DNA from: Megalobrama amblycephala
Lineage: Eukaryota; Chordata; Actinopteri; Cypriniformes; Xenocyprididae
Direction: 5' to 3'
Assembly: GCF_018812025.1 (NCBI RefSeq)
Contig: NC_063057.1
Coordinates: 21,189,138-21,253,137, forward strand
DNA length: 64,000 nt
A model generated the notes under the pieces. That model saw nothing but the letters and a program-made list of their open reading frames with translations. It was not told where the DNA came from and made no database searches. How positions within the stretch are numbered: position 1 is the first letter of the stretch; each line of letters begins with the position of its first letter. Of the stretch, positions 21,988 through 33,581 are shown piece after piece. The position numbers were made by a program, and so were the translations under genes.

Positions 21988-22387
21988 ATGTGTTTGTTTC
22001 TTGATCAACCATCACTTGAAATTTCTTTCCGAATTAAACATGAGGGTAAATCATATATGATGTATGCGATTACCGGAAACTTGAAATGTTTAGAATGTGG
22101 TGATGTTGGGCATAAAAAGATTGCTTGCCCACATAATAAAATGCACCTGGAAAACAATGTAAATTATATTGAAGGCATTCCTAGTGTACAGACTGGAGAA
22201 AATGAAATTAGTGAAGAACCAAACGATGGGAAAAACAAAGATGAAAATGCAGAGATGAGTAATCAGAAGAAAAGAAATTCTGAAAACTGGAAGTGTAGTT
22301 GGTAGTTGTGTGTAGGTGCTGGTGATAATGGAAATGAAGAGGGTTTTTGTGCTAAGCTACCAAAGGTTATGACAAAGGATGCACAAT
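21988..22387 (+). pseudogene. Tx1-type LINE ORF1 fragment with CCHC knuckle
   Basis: The frame from 21988 reads ISFRIKHEGKSYMMYAIT and then CLECGDVGHKKIACP, a C-x2-C-x4-H-x4-C zinc knuckle, followed by an acidic hydrophilic tail with a stop at 22303. The pattern matches nucleic-acid-binding ORF1 proteins of fish Tx1/L1 LINEs. Similar reading continues to about 22385, where an LTR begins (TGTCACGGAG). The matching ORF2 end of this LINE type lies at 28.2-28.8 kb on the same strand. Confidence 0.65.
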
Positions 22388-22496
22388 GTCACGGAGACAC
22401 AGCTAGCACCATCGTCACCACACATTCACGCTCCTCCCACTCATTCACAATCCCCTGAGTTCTGATCACCTGCACCTCATCACCAGACACACCTAA

Positions 22497-23621
22497 AGGG
22501 GACCTATTATGCCCCATTTTACAAGATGTAAAATAAGTCTCTGGTGTCCCCAGAGTGTGTATGTGAAGTTTTAGCTCAAAATACCTAATTTTTTATAATA
22601 TGTTAAAGTTGCCACTTTTAGTGGTTGAGCAAAAACGAGCCGTTTTAGTGTGGTCCCTTTAAATGCAAATGAGCTGCTGTAATCGGCCTAAGAGGGCGGA
22701 GCTTTACGAGCTCGTTCTCCCCTGTCAGGAGTCAGTCAGGACGCACTATAATGTCAGAAACTGTGAATATATGCTGCATGGAGATAGAACAGGTATAGTT
22801 TAGTTAAATTACGGTTATAACTTATAGTGGATTTAAAACAAGAAGACAATATATTACTACAAGCCTGTTGTACCGTCCGAATGATGGCCAAAACTATACA
22901 GATGAGTTTTATGAAGTTTATTGTACTTTACCCAAAAGATGAAGCGTCCGTTTTCACTCTAGAAAATCACTGTATGAGCTTAATAAAACACTGCAAGTGT
23001 GCATTAAAATAAAGTGTGCTCTCACCTTCATTACTGCCGTATCCAGTATCACTGTGGAGACTGTAAGCTGGATCACGAACAGTTTTTACCTTTATATCCT
23101 TGAGTGGCATATTTTTATCACAGTCTCTGTTTTGTATTGTCCCTTTGTATTGATATTCGTTCACTAGCAGTCCAGTGTGAAATGATTCGCGCAGACATAA
23201 AATAATTTTGACAGAACTGAGGGAGCATTTTCCTGGAAAACCAAGTTAATCCATCTTGTTTTCAGATTTAGGTAGTAAATGGAGAGAGCTATGTGGATTA
23301 ATCCATCCAGCTACAGAACACCTAAAACGCTTGGGAGAAATTCTCGTCAGTGCAGCAATGGCAGACTCGCGCTCAGGGCGGGTTTATGTTCAAACGTCAG
23401 TGTCTGTCAACATTCGTGGGTGGGGCCTGTGGCATTTGTGATGTCACACTGCCAGGGATCTGGAAACGGCTTGTTCTGAGACACTGCTTATGATTTATAG
23501 GGATTAAAAAAAAAGGAGTGGGTGAATTTTTATCACTATAGGGTGGTTGTGTACACACACTGCCAACACACATTTATGTCCAAACATCATGCAAAAGTAA
23601 ATTTTGCATAATAGGTCCCCT
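22497..23621. mobile_element. TTAA-type element with AGGGGACCTATTATGC ends
   Basis: Ends AGGGGACCTATTATGC and GCATAATAGGTCCCCT are perfect inverted repeats. Flanks are CTAA on the left and TTAA on the right, consistent with a TTAA duplication carrying one mutation. It is inserted in the LTR of the gypsy remnant. No transposase is seen. Confidence 0.85.
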
Positions 23622-23798
23622 TTAAAAGACGTTCACTCCCCACACACAGTGTCTGGTCTTTTCAGACTTGGACTCCTAACCTGTGACTCACCTACGTCTT
23701 CCTGTGATTCCCTCCTTTCATCTCCTGTCTCCAGCCCCACTCCGGATATCCATTCCTGCAATAGAGATTCTATTTATACTCAGCTAAGTAACTGAGGA

Positions 23799-24221
23799 TT
23801 GCAGCAGGTTTCGCTACAGTGTTCTCTCTACCTCGAAGCACATTTACAGTTGTTTCATTTGGAACGCGCCCGGGTGGCATTTGTGATCTCACTACTCGCT
23901 GGACGAGTGCTACAATGGACACAACCTCTCTGGGAATCCCATGCTCCTGTAACTGCCTCCATTATCTCCTTCTTCGCCCATTTCAGAGAGGTTTTCGGAC
24001 AAAGCATCGCCAAGCTTTCCGTACACCAATTATTCAACCTAAGCAAGCAAGATGAATCTGTGAGTATGTATGCCCTCCATTTCCGTACCCTGGCAGCTGC
24101 CAACAGTTTGAATGAAACTGCCTTAATAACTGCTTTTTGCCAGGGCTTAAATAATAATGTCAAACAATTAATGGTTGTGTACTATGATACTATTCAGAAA
24201 ACCATCTGGGTCGCCCAATGA
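23799..24221 (+). pseudogene. Ty3/gypsy gag fragment
   Basis: The 140-residue frame contains FHLERARVAFVISLLAGRVL and FFAHFREVFGQS, then MYALHFRTLAAAN and FCQGLNNNVKQ. These are the ordered motifs of the retrotransposon gag (capsid-like) domain of sushi/gypsy elements in fish. The N-terminus and the zinc knuckle region are missing, so the frame is a capsid-core remnant. Confidence 0.7.
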
Positions 24222-24429
24222 TTCTCTGCGTGTCATCTCAACTCACCCGCTGTTAATCCTCTGCCCACCACACCATCTGTCGCTCTTCCAGCACCTGAAC
24301 ACTAGTGAGATCCTCAAATGGAGTGCCGAATGTTTTTCCAAGTGTTTAACTATTTCCAGAAAATTCTTCTTCTTCTTCCAACGTTCTACCTGTCCTCTCC
24401 ACTTCCGTCGAAAGTCCTGAAACAGACCT

Positions 24430-24790
24430 CAAAGTGGAAATTCCTCATGAATACTGGGCGTTCCAGGATGTGTTCAGCAAGTGGTTGGCTACATAATTAC
24501 CACCTCATCGGCCATGGGACTGTGCCATTGACCTATTCCCTGGGGCTACTCTACCCAAAGGTAGGGTTTACCCTTTGTCCATCCCGGACCAGAAGGCCAT
24601 GGATGAGTATGTTCAGGAGGCTCTCAAACAACACTTCATCCGACCATCAGTGTCCCCTGCTGTTTCAAGCTTCTTCTTCATGGCCAAGAAGGACGGAGGC
24701 TTGAGGCTGTGCATTGATTACTGCCACCTGAACTCCCAAACTGTCAATTTCTTAACTGTCAATCCCCTTCCTGGGATAGCTGAAAAGGTC
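24430..24790 (+). pseudogene. Ty3/gypsy reverse transcriptase fragment
   Basis: Reading in shifting frames gives WAFQDVFSK, then an interval with a stop, then [19 protein letters not shown] and [21 protein letters not shown]. This is the N-terminal finger/palm part of gypsy reverse transcriptase, up to the conserved C-I-D-Y segment, where normally R-x-L-N follows. It breaks off at about 24.79 kb before the YxDD box. Confidence 0.75.
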
Positions 24791-25872
24791 ACAATGGTGA
24801 ACGGTGACCTCTGGTGGGGGAGTAGAAGGAAACAGCAGAGCGTCTGGAAGCCCCCCAAAAAGTGGCTTCTAGACGCTCTTAAAACAGTATAATCCAGGAG
24901 CGTGGTGGAGCGGAGGAGGAACAGGGGGAGGGATGGGCCAGGACCATGTGATGGGAGAAGGACTGAAGGTGGAAGCAGGGCAGATAACCAGGGTGAAGAA
25001 GGCTGGACAGACGGACGTTCAGATACGACCTCTGTGGTCATGTCGAGGCAAAAAGGGAACTCGTAGATTACGAGGCTGGATTCTGAAGCAGGAGCAGACT
25101 CATGGGTTGGAGCGGGCTCTGGAGTGGACTCATGGGCTGGAGCGGACTCTGGCACTAGAGCGGAGTCTGGAGACGACTCGGGCACTGGGGCGGCCATCTT
25201 GTCCATAGACACCGGCTTGATGGCCATGACTGGATGAGACTCTGGACGATCAGCGGAGACGTGGCGAGGCTCTGAGAGGTCTGCTGAGACGTGACAAGGC
25301 TCAGGAAGATCAACTGTGACTTGTCTCGGCTCACGAAGATCAACTGTGACTTGACTTGATTCAGGGAGATCAACTGTGACTTGACTTGGCTCAAGAAGAT
25401 CAACCGGGACTTGACTTGGCTCAAGAAGATCAACCGGGACTTGACTTGGCTCAGGGAGATCAACTGTGACTTGACTTGATTCAGGGAGATCAGTGGTGAC
25501 CTGACTTGGCTCAAGAAGAACAACCTTGACTTGACTTGGGTCAAGAAGATCAACCGTGACTTGACTTGGCTCAGGAAGGGCGGCCATCTTGATTGGAGCC
25601 TCGGACACGGCAGCCACGTTGTAAACAGTCTTTGAAGTGGCAGCCATGTTGTGAACTGGCTCAGGTATGGGAACTAAAGAGCAGGAAGGTGCATAAAGCA
25701 CAGGGTTTATATGAGTTGGTTTGGGGATACCAGCAGTACGTATTGACACCAGCGGTGGATCCTCCACCCTGGATGCCAACCTCTGACGCTTGAGGATGGT
25801 TTCCCCTGATAGAACTGAGCAGGGTTCTGGAAAGCCAACTACCATAGGACATGACTCAGGGATGGTAGACAA
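24790..25872 (-). CDS. Proline/valine-rich tandem-repeat ORF of a gag-like retroelement
   Basis: A 384-codon minus-strand frame (25872 to 24718) whose C-terminal part overlaps the gypsy junction. From about 25580 to 25240 it is built of roughly eleven 10-residue units of the type [10 protein letters not shown] (30-bp DNA repeat). Before them are MAALPEP-like units, after them [11 protein letters not shown] and alternating PES/PEP text, then a hydrophobic tail. I recognise the style from fish retroelements that encode a gag-like protein with a long PEP tail, as the gag-like piece just upstream (26418-26074) also suggests. There is no enzymatic motif. Intactness is unknown. Confidence 0.5.
25240..25580 (-). 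repeat. 30-bp tandem repeat within the PEP ORF
   Basis: About eleven imperfect 30-base units containing GTGACTTGACTTGGCTCA on the plus strand. Every unit is a multiple of three, so the frame stays open through repeat-number changes. Confidence 0.85.
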
Positions 25873-26073
25873 GACGTGGAGAAGTTCTGGAAGGTCTTCC
25901 GAGACGAGACAAGGCTGTGGAATATCTGATGGGATGCGACGAGGCTCTGGAAGATCTGATGAGATGAGGCTCTGGAAGATCTGCTTAGATGTAATGAGGC
26001 TCTGGAATGGTCTTAAATGCAGAAACGGAATCTGATGCGGCCACCATTATGTGATCAGGAACTATCGAGAGAG

Positions 26074-26418
26074 TTACTTGATTTTATTTGGGAGTAAAGA
26101 GAGTTTTGGGGTTGCAATAACTAGACTGGAGGGCATAGGAATTTGCGATGGTACAAGCTCTGCTGCTGCCAGAGATTCCTCCACAGTAAACAGTGAACCA
26201 CACAACATTAAAGCATAGTCCGTAAAGTCTCTCAGAGTGGAATTTAATGTTCTTTCAGAGAACCAGGATCTTAATGGCTCATTGAGTCCCAAACGAAAAA
26301 TGTCCTTTAAAAACACCTCATCACAAGGAACCAGAAAAAATAACTCACAGAATGATCCCTGATGAAGATCTAGTAGCTGGTTGACCGGATCCATAATTGA
26401 ACTGGGAATGCTCAACAA
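26074..26418 (-). pseudogene. Gag-like domain of minus-strand retroelement
   Basis: The frame reads MDPVNQLLDLHQGSFCELFF, then EVFLKDIFRLGLNEPLRSW and LRDFTDYALMLCGSLFTVEE. This is the fish retroelement gag-like domain in which a conserved glycine-leucine-N/E-P segment follows the F-R motif. A gap with stops separates it from the PEP-repeat frame at 25872. Its upstream leader (26440-26690) holds GCAAGCTTTATTAAAGAGCG, which read on the minus strand has a TAATAAAGC polyadenylation-like word, so an LTR may lie there. Confidence 0.6.
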
Positions 26419-26439
26419 GCCGCTGGATCTTGGTGACGG

Positions 26440-26700
26440 CTGAGTATTCTGTAATGTTTGGGATCGAGACGACAGGGTGGTAGATCAAAATGCAAGCTTT
26501 ATTAAAGAGCGTAGTCAAACAAGCAAGAAGTCATACACCAGCAAACAGGATCAGGAAAGACAAGGCAAAGAGTAGTCCAAAAAAAAAAAAAAAGGCAAAT
26601 ATCAGGGCAGGGAGCAAACGATCATAATCCAGGAAACAGTGAGAGCACTGCATTAGAAGCAACACACGTCAAATATACAAACTTTACAAACATGAGAAAC
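26440..26700 (-). mobile_element. LTR/leader-like region of the minus-strand retroelement
   Basis: It has the same style as the LTR-like copies at 8.8 and 48.3 kb (CAAGCTTTATTAAAG, ATCAGGGCAGGGAGC, TAATCCAGGAAACAGT) but is diverged. Exact LTR ends are not visible. Confidence 0.4.
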
Positions 26701-28179
26701 CTTTATTAACGCCCTAATACAAGCAAATGTGTTAAATGAGAAGTTTGCAATCTTCTATGGTGAGAGCAGGATGCACATCTAATGGATGGTAACAAGTGGA
26801 AAAGTTCCCAAGAATTGTGTAGTTTGACAGCCATTAAGTTTGTTAGATTTATGGAAAAAATAATGAAGGAATTTTTTTTTCAGTTCTTCCTTCTGTTTAC
26901 ATACAAAGTACAAAAGAAATCAGCTGTGATATATAAAAAAGAGAGGGGGAAATGAAAGAATGTTTTCCTGAACTTCAGATTTCAATGATAGCAGATGAAA
27001 AACCTGAAAAAGGATCACTTATTGTTTTCTGTATACCTGATCTGACATGATTCCAGAGGTGTAAAGTCCAGGTTCAGAAAGTAAAAGTCCTCCTCGGTAT
27101 TTTGTTCCAATCACCTGGATTTGCTAATTAGCACACTTTTTTCAGTTTTTTGCTAAATGAACTCTCCTGGGAGTATATGTGAGACCATACTCAAGAGCGT
27201 TATAGTGTTAAAATAAGTGTGTTAAACGAGCACTGAAGCAGTGTTAAAGTTAATGAGAGTTAATTAAGTGATTAATTGAGTGATGATACTGATGTTAACA
27301 AGCAGATTCACCGAAGGAGAACATTCAAATGTTTCAGTCACCGTTTTAGAGATCAGTGTTTAATTTAGTCAGGCTATTGACCTTCTACTTTTTAATAGTG
27401 GATTTTGTTTGGCTCTCTGAAACTGAGTTATAATAGCCAGACAAGCCAAGAGAAAATGTGATCAGGAGGTGTTGGTTGTTTTATGGTATAATTATTTTAC
27501 CTTTTTTACTCTTATTTTTTGGTTTCCATGAATTATTGCAGAATTTTTGCCACCAGGATAATTGGGTGACATAGTTTAACACTATAAAGTAAAACGGCCA
27601 AAAGTGGATGTTTTTTATTATCGTTTTATCAAGACTTTTGTTCCACATACCATTGTTTTTAGATTTTTAATTACAATATGGAAAACAAAAATCTTTAGAT
27701 TCACAGACATAGAGCATAAATCTTAACAATGGTGACATGGTTCTCATGTTGTTAGAGAATGTTCGTGTGACAAGAGAGATGTTCCTGTTTATCCTCGCTC
27801 TTTTCCAGTTTCAGTTTTTCAGCACTGAACTGATTTCTTGATGGATGTTTTAATCGGAGGTGTAAAGTCCAGGGGTCGGAAAGTAAAAGTCCTGCCATAT
27901 GTTTATTCCACCCACACGGCAAAAACTCCAGTGTTAAATGTTAAAGTGAATGAAATAATTAGGTGATTCATTGAATGATTATTGACCATTATTGAAGACA
28001 CCTGATGTTAACAAGCAGAATCACAGAAGGAGAAAATCAACACAACCTGTGTTATATCTTAACACACCGATGAAGAAAGAGGCGCAAACTTGCTTAACGG
28101 CTTGCGGAGTGATGTAGCAGCAATGTGATTGGATGATAGTTAACACATGTTGTGTTGGACACATTTGGTTTTTCTTTTT
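26701..28179. repeat. Non-coding; a locally duplicated repeat
   Basis: GAGGTGTAAAGTCCAGG plus AAAGTAAAAGTCCT occurs at 27055-27090 and again at 27858-27893. AACAAGCAGAATCACAGAAGGAGAA-like text at 28008 and 27298 is also doubled. This looks like two copies of one dispersed element. Nothing coding is seen. Confidence 0.5.
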
Positions 28180-28835
28180 GCACATGAGTACAAATCCAGA
28201 ATGGAAAGCACTTTATAAGTCACCATTAGCTAAGAAAATAGGGGATTTACAGTGGAGAATTTTGCATGGTGCAATCCTTTTTTTTTCATTATTAAATCCT
28301 GGTGTTGGTCATGATTGCCATCTTTGTTTACAAAGAGAAACTGTGTTTTACGCGTATATGCATTGTGTTAAAGCCATTGTTCACTGTGTTACAGAATTTA
28401 TTCGTTTGTTTTGGTGAAATCTTTTCTGTCAGGATTTTTATTTATGGTTTTAAATATGTGCAGAGACACCGATTTAAGTGTCAACTTTTAAACTTTTTAT
28501 TAGGCCAAGCTAAAATGGCAATTTATAATACTAGAAAACACAAAACTGAACACAATTTGAATTGTGATTTAAAGGCTGTGTACTTCAGTTCTGTGAAATC
28601 CAGAATTTTAATTGATTTTCATTATTTCAAAGCCATGAATGATCTTGTTTCTTTTGATTTGGTGTTTCAAAGGGGCTTTGTGTGAGGTTATTGAAGATAA
28701 TCTGTACTTTGCACCCCTCTTAAGCTAATTTTGTTTTTTCATTTTGTTTTTTCATTTTGTTTTTTGTTTATTAGTGAGTTAATTAACTGGATAATGTTTT
28801 AGAATTTGTAATAAAGGATCTTTCAAATTCAAAAT
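28180..28835 (+). pseudogene. Tx1-type LINE ORF2 C-terminal end
   Basis: The frame from 28187 reads PEWKALYKSPLAKKIGDLQW and RILHGAILF, then CHLCLQRETVFYAYMHC, the C-x2-C...H zinc-finger end (zf-RVT type) of L1/Tx1 LINEs. After a frameshift it continues FGEIFSVRIFIYGFKY and LLNFLLGQAKMAIYNTRKH to a stop at 28683. The terminus AATAAAGGATCTTTC (about 28810) looks like the LINE 3' end. The element is 5' truncated here. Confidence 0.75.
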
Positions 28836-29997
28836 TCTCTCTCTCACATTACTGTTAAATATTTTATGCCTGTGTTAAGAAGAATAACACACTGGTTGAG
28901 GTAAAACAAAATGTGTTGTGCTTAACTAGACACACAGGTGTGTTGTTTTTAACACATCTGTTTTAAGAGCATTTTTTTTCTTCATTTTATTAGCTTTATC
29001 TGCTTAAGTTTCCTTCAAAAAATTAGGAAAATGTACTCTTGGTTTCATTAGTGAAATGTTCTCAGTATTTTCTATACAACACCGAACCAAAGTTTTATTA
29101 ATAAAATATACACACTATTTTTAATTATCAATTTAATTAATGAAAATGATTAATTTTTTTAGAGTGTACAGCTGTAGTCTGTGGGTGTCATAATAGGTTA
29201 TTTCGTTTAGACTGACCTGTATATCTTGATGCCATTGTGTCTCTTGCGGTCACTCAGAGTCGCTCAGCATTTGTCTGAATTCATGAACTGAGTAGGAGTA
29301 ACAAACTGATCTCAGCTTTTGTCTTGGCAGGAAAACCAAGTATTTTAGTGTCTAAGTTTTAGCACACACTAAATATGAGGAAATGCCTCCTGTATAGTAT
29401 AAAGACACCTGTTGATCACATATTTAACCTGCAGTAACTTGCAGTATCTTTTTGCTCATGGCAATGTTAGCACACCCAAACACATTTTATCTAAACTTCA
29501 GAAGAACAGAACAAAATTATACAGAAAATTATAGCATCCCCTTGGGTTATATAGTATGAAACTAATGAACTGAACAACTTAATGATATTTATTTCAGTGT
29601 AATAATATAACCAACTTCAGCTGAATTCATCAGAAATACTGTCACCATTAAAGAAGAGCCCACCTAAAGGGACACTGAGTAAAACAATGGTTCAATGCAA
29701 CAACAACAAAAAAATCTCCTGGTCAGTCAACACTAGGAAAAGAGAAACATTGTGCTTCATCCTTCATCATTTTTACTGATACTGACCCGCTGTGTGTTTT
29801 TTTTTTTTAAATTCCTCTTCATTACCACACAACTCTTACATCTTATTGATTATATGTACATTATGCAAACTCAAAATTGACTAAATAACAATGGTTGTTT
29901 AATGTAATAAAAAATTTGAAATATACACACAAATACAAATCCATCCAAAAAGACCAAAACAAACTAAAAAAACAACTCAATTAAACAATCATATACT
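28836..29997. other. No gene seen
   Basis: AT-rich sequence with repeated short words (AACACAC/GTGTGTT at 28860-28960). No frame or splice structure stands out. Confidence 0.4.
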
Positions 29998-30001
29998 TTA
30001 A

Positions 30002-31489
30002 CCCTCTGGAGTCTGAGGCTGATTTGGGGCTTGGAGAAGTTTGGACATGCCCTGACATTTGTGCTTTTTTCAGTTGTTCATAAACATATAAATTACAAAA
30101 GTGTCATTACACTGTATTCAGCACAAACTAGGCTACAATAATATGTGAGGAACATGTATGTGCATGTTTGTGTTTTGAAGGAATAACGTTTATGCGTGGT
30201 TATTGAAAAAACAAAAAACTTAAGTCACTGAAATAAGGCCAAAAAAAGTATATTAAATCTGTGTTCACAAGACTTCTGGGTATTGGAGGTTGTAGACTAG
30301 AGTTTTTGCTTCAGAATTATGTAAAAATTATGCTGCCTACTCCTTCATATAAAACAATATATTGATTTAGTTTTTGTAAGACACTTTTTGTCAAGAAACA
30401 CAGTATGCATGGAGGCATGAATCATCATGAATAATGAGTCATTTACACCTGAGAAGACAAAAGAATCACATAGTAATGACCTGAAATGACTTGCATATTA
30501 ATGAGGCCTTTCAGTCAGGTAGGCTGTGAAAAAAAACCCTCTGTAATAATGTCTCAGCTCATCATAAACAGCAATACTGTGAAATATTATTACAATTTAA
30601 AATAATGGTATTCTATTATATTCTTTAAAATATAATGTATTTCTGTGATGCAAAGTGTCTGAACAATTATGTTACCTCTATGGCATTTCATATAGGCTTT
30701 TAGCTTAAAAGCATGCACATTTGGAGAATATTGATGGATTCTTATATATTTATGTCAATTTTCTATACTGAGAAGTAATATTTATTGTCATCACTATGAG
30801 TGCTGGATACTGTTTTTTCAATTCATACTTGCAGCCGGAGGGCGCTCTCTGTACACCTTTAGGCCACAAATTCATATAAAGAAGAAAAGGAACTAGGAAC
30901 TAACGGCATGTCTTCTAGAGATCGCTAACCATTGCTTTAACATCCAAATAAACACTTTTCAAGACAATAAATACGCGATTGAGACGATGAATGCATGCAT
31001 TGCCTCTGAATTTGCGTCTGAATAGCGCTGGCTCCGTGGGCGTGGCCACATTAGCGGATAATGAGCTGAATCACAGACTTCTGACATGGCTCTCTTTTCA
31101 TACAGATTACATAAACACAGAATGTTTGTTTTCGATTTGACTTGCATGATTTAAAACCTGACATTTCAACGTTTCTTTAGACATAAGTGTCATTTTTTTG
31201 TCATTAGTATTCACTAAGTTACAGTTCATTTTCTGAGAACTATCAGATTGGACTTCGTTCAGAGGGAGAGGAGAGATCACGCATCATGTTAGTTTTCTTT
31301 ATTTTACAAAAGCACAACATTGTGTTTTTACTCTGAGTGTACACAAATAAAAGAAGACATTCTATAGTTTCAATTGATATATTACTTATGTCTCTATGAC
31401 AAGAAATGACAGAGTATTTTAAGTCTGTTTTGCTGCAATGTGAAAAAAATCCTGCAAAACGCGCCGGCGCGTTTTCAGACCTCAGGGAG
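30002..31489. mobile_element. TTAA-flanked element beginning CCCTCTGGAGTCTGA (piggyBac-like)
   Basis: TTAA occurs at 29998-30001 and 31490-31493. The left end CCCTCTGGAGTCTGA and the inverse of the right end (CTCCCTGAGGTCTGA) are matching inverted repeats. CC-starting ends with TTAA sites fit piggyBac. The interior has no transposase. A GC-rich palindrome GCGCCGGCGC sits at 31461-31470. Confidence 0.75.
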
Positions 31490-31695
31490 TTAAATTCTTT
31501 TGATTATAAAGAGAGCATGAAAGACACAGATGAACTTAACATGCCTTGAGGTTAAATTCTGTAGATGACTTTAGAAAATGAAGTCTCTCAACATTCTTCA
31601 GCTTTGAGGGTTTCGACAAATAACTTTAGCTTTGTTTTCTTTGGCGAATGTTTCATTTGATGTAGTGTGTTTTGCAGTTATAGTACCAAAGATCA

Positions 31696-31734
31696 GGGGG
31701 TGGGGGGTGGGTGGGGGGGGTGGGTTCCTTACAG
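31696..31734 (+). repeat. G-rich tract with quadruplex potential
   Basis: Runs of five, six, three, eight and three G separated by single T residues. It meets the usual four-run pattern for a G-quadruplex. It stands alone in an AT-rich setting. Confidence 0.8.
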
Positions 31735-31846
31735 TTCATTAGTTAATGTATTAACTAACATGAACTAACCATGAGCAATACATTTGTTACTGTATTTATT
31801 AATCTTTTTTAACATTAGTTAATGAAAATCCATACTACAAAGTGTT

Positions 31847-32130
31847 AGAGTACACTGTTAGACCTTGCTGGGCTTTTTTACAGTAAAATACTGGCTACTG
31901 TTGCCAGTAATTTACTGTTGATTGCACTGTAAACTACAGTATGTGACTGTAAAGATGCCATGAATTAAATTAAAACTCGTTAACTAATTTCATTTGCAGA
32001 AACCGACTGCCTTAAATTGTCCCACTGCCATTTAAATTTATAAACTAATATTTATAATATTTTAATCATGTGAGCATTTTATTACTGTGAACTTATTTCA
32101 TTAGTGCCCACAGAAAATATTTAAACAAAG
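31847..32130 (+). repeat. Dispersed repeat, copy 2 of 3
   Basis: It begins ACACTGTTAGACCTTGCTGG, contains TTTACAGTAAAATACTGGC and GCAGAAACCGACTGCCTTAA, and ends near TTATTTCATTAGTGCCC. Partner copies are at 18822-19005 (inverted) and 58180-58800 (split). Confidence 0.75.
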
Positions 32131-32173
32131 AGATTTTCACTGCATTAGCAACAACATAGTCATCATCTCTTAA

Positions 32174-33105
32174 AGGTGCCCTAGAACCCTTTTTCACAAG
32201 ATGTAATATAAGTCTAAGGTATCCCCTGAATGTGTCTGTTAAGTTTCAGCTCAATTTTTTTAACTGCCTATTTTGGGGCATAATTAGAAATGCGCTGTTT
32301 CTGAGCGTGTCCCCTTTAAATGCTTGCGCTCCCCACCCCCAAGCTCACAACTCTATAATACATTGCATGAACAAAGTTCACACAGCTAATATAACCCTCA
32401 AAATGGATCTTTACAAAGTGTTCGTCATGCAGCATATCAGATCATGTGAGTATAGTATTTATTTGGATGTTTACATTTGATTCTGAATGAGTTTGATGGT
32501 GCTCCGTGGCTAAAGCTTACATTACACACTGTTGGAGAGATTTATAAAGAATGAAGTTGTGTTTATGAATTATACAGATTGCAAGTGTTTAATAATGAAA
32601 ATAGCGACGGCTCTTGTCTCCGTGAATACAGTAAGAAACGATGGTAACTTTAACCACATTTAACAGTAAATTAGCAACATGCTAACGAAACTTTTAGAAA
32701 GACAATTTACAAATATCAGTAAAAATATCATGATATCATGGATCATGTCAGTTATTATTGCTCCATCTGCCATTTTTCGCTGTTGTTCTTGCTTGCTTAC
32801 CTAGTCTGATGATTCAGCTGTGCACAGATCCAGACGTTAATACTGGCTGCCCTTGTGTAATGCCTTGAACATGGGCTGGCATATGCAAATATTGGGGGCG
32901 TACATATTAATGATCCTGACTGTTACGTAACAGTCGGTTTTATGATGAGATTCGCCTGTTCTTCGGAGGTCTTTTAAACAAATGAGATTTATATAAGAAG
33001 GAGGAAACAATGGAGTTTGAGACTCACTGTATGTCATTTCCATGTACTGAACTCTTGTTATTCAACTATGCCGAGGTAAATTCAGTTTTCAATTCTAGGG
33101 CACCT
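32174..33105 (+). mobile_element. TTAA-flanked element, copy B (complete)
   Basis: Inverted ends AGGTGCCCTAGAA and TTCTAGGGCACCT with TTAA at 32170-32173 and 33106-33109. At 932 bp it is the reference for copies A (1-2702) and C (46958-47918). Open frames within it are short and not conserved. Confidence 0.85.
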
Positions 33106-33163
33106 TTAAATAAAGCAACACACAACTTATCACCAACATTTCTTGACCTTCTCCTGTGCTTAA

Positions 33164-33560
33164 AGGATTAGTTCACTTTCAAATAAAAATTTCCTGATAA
33201 TTTGCTCACCCCCATGTCATCCAAGATGTTCATGTCTTTCTTTCTTCAGTGGAAAAGAAATTAAGGTTTTTGATGAAAACATTCCAGGATTATTCTCCTT
33301 ATAGTGGACTTCAATGGCCTCCAGATGGTTGAAGGTCAAAATTACAGTTTCAGTGCAGCTTCAAAGGGCTTTAAACGATACCAGATGAGAAATAAAGGTC
33401 TTATCTAGCAAAACGATCAGTCATTTTCGAAAAAAAAAAAAAACTGTTTATGCTTTATAAACACAAAATATCACCTTGAACGTACTTCCGGTTTTGCATT
33501 CTTCAAAAAGTTTACGCTGTATGTCCTATGCCTTCCCTATTCTACTTACGGAACGAACGC
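33164..33560 (+). mobile_element. Truncated TTAA element of the AGGATTAGTTCACTT family
   Basis: TTAA at 33160-33163, then AGGATTAGTTCACTTTC and CACCCCCATGTCATCC, the same as the left ends at 39138 and 52407. The right end is missing; the text runs into an hAT MITE at 33582. Confidence 0.8.
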
Positions 33561-33581
33561 GGCACCAATATCTCAGTAGAG

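Larger units (their letters stand above)
22388..24790 (+). mobile_element. Ty3/gypsy-type LTR retrotransposon remnant
   Basis: It starts with LTR-like TGTCACGGAGACAC, the same start as the inverse of 48776-48792. The LTR is split by a TTAA element (22497-23621) and runs into gag (23799-24221) and a short piece of reverse transcriptase (24430-24790). There is no protease, complete polymerase or 3' LTR. It abuts an opposite-strand retroelement at about 24.79 kb. Confidence 0.7.

Noticed and set aside
23855..24163. Minus-strand frame over the gag region
   Set aside because: Shadow of the plus-strand gag frame, which has clear family motifs.
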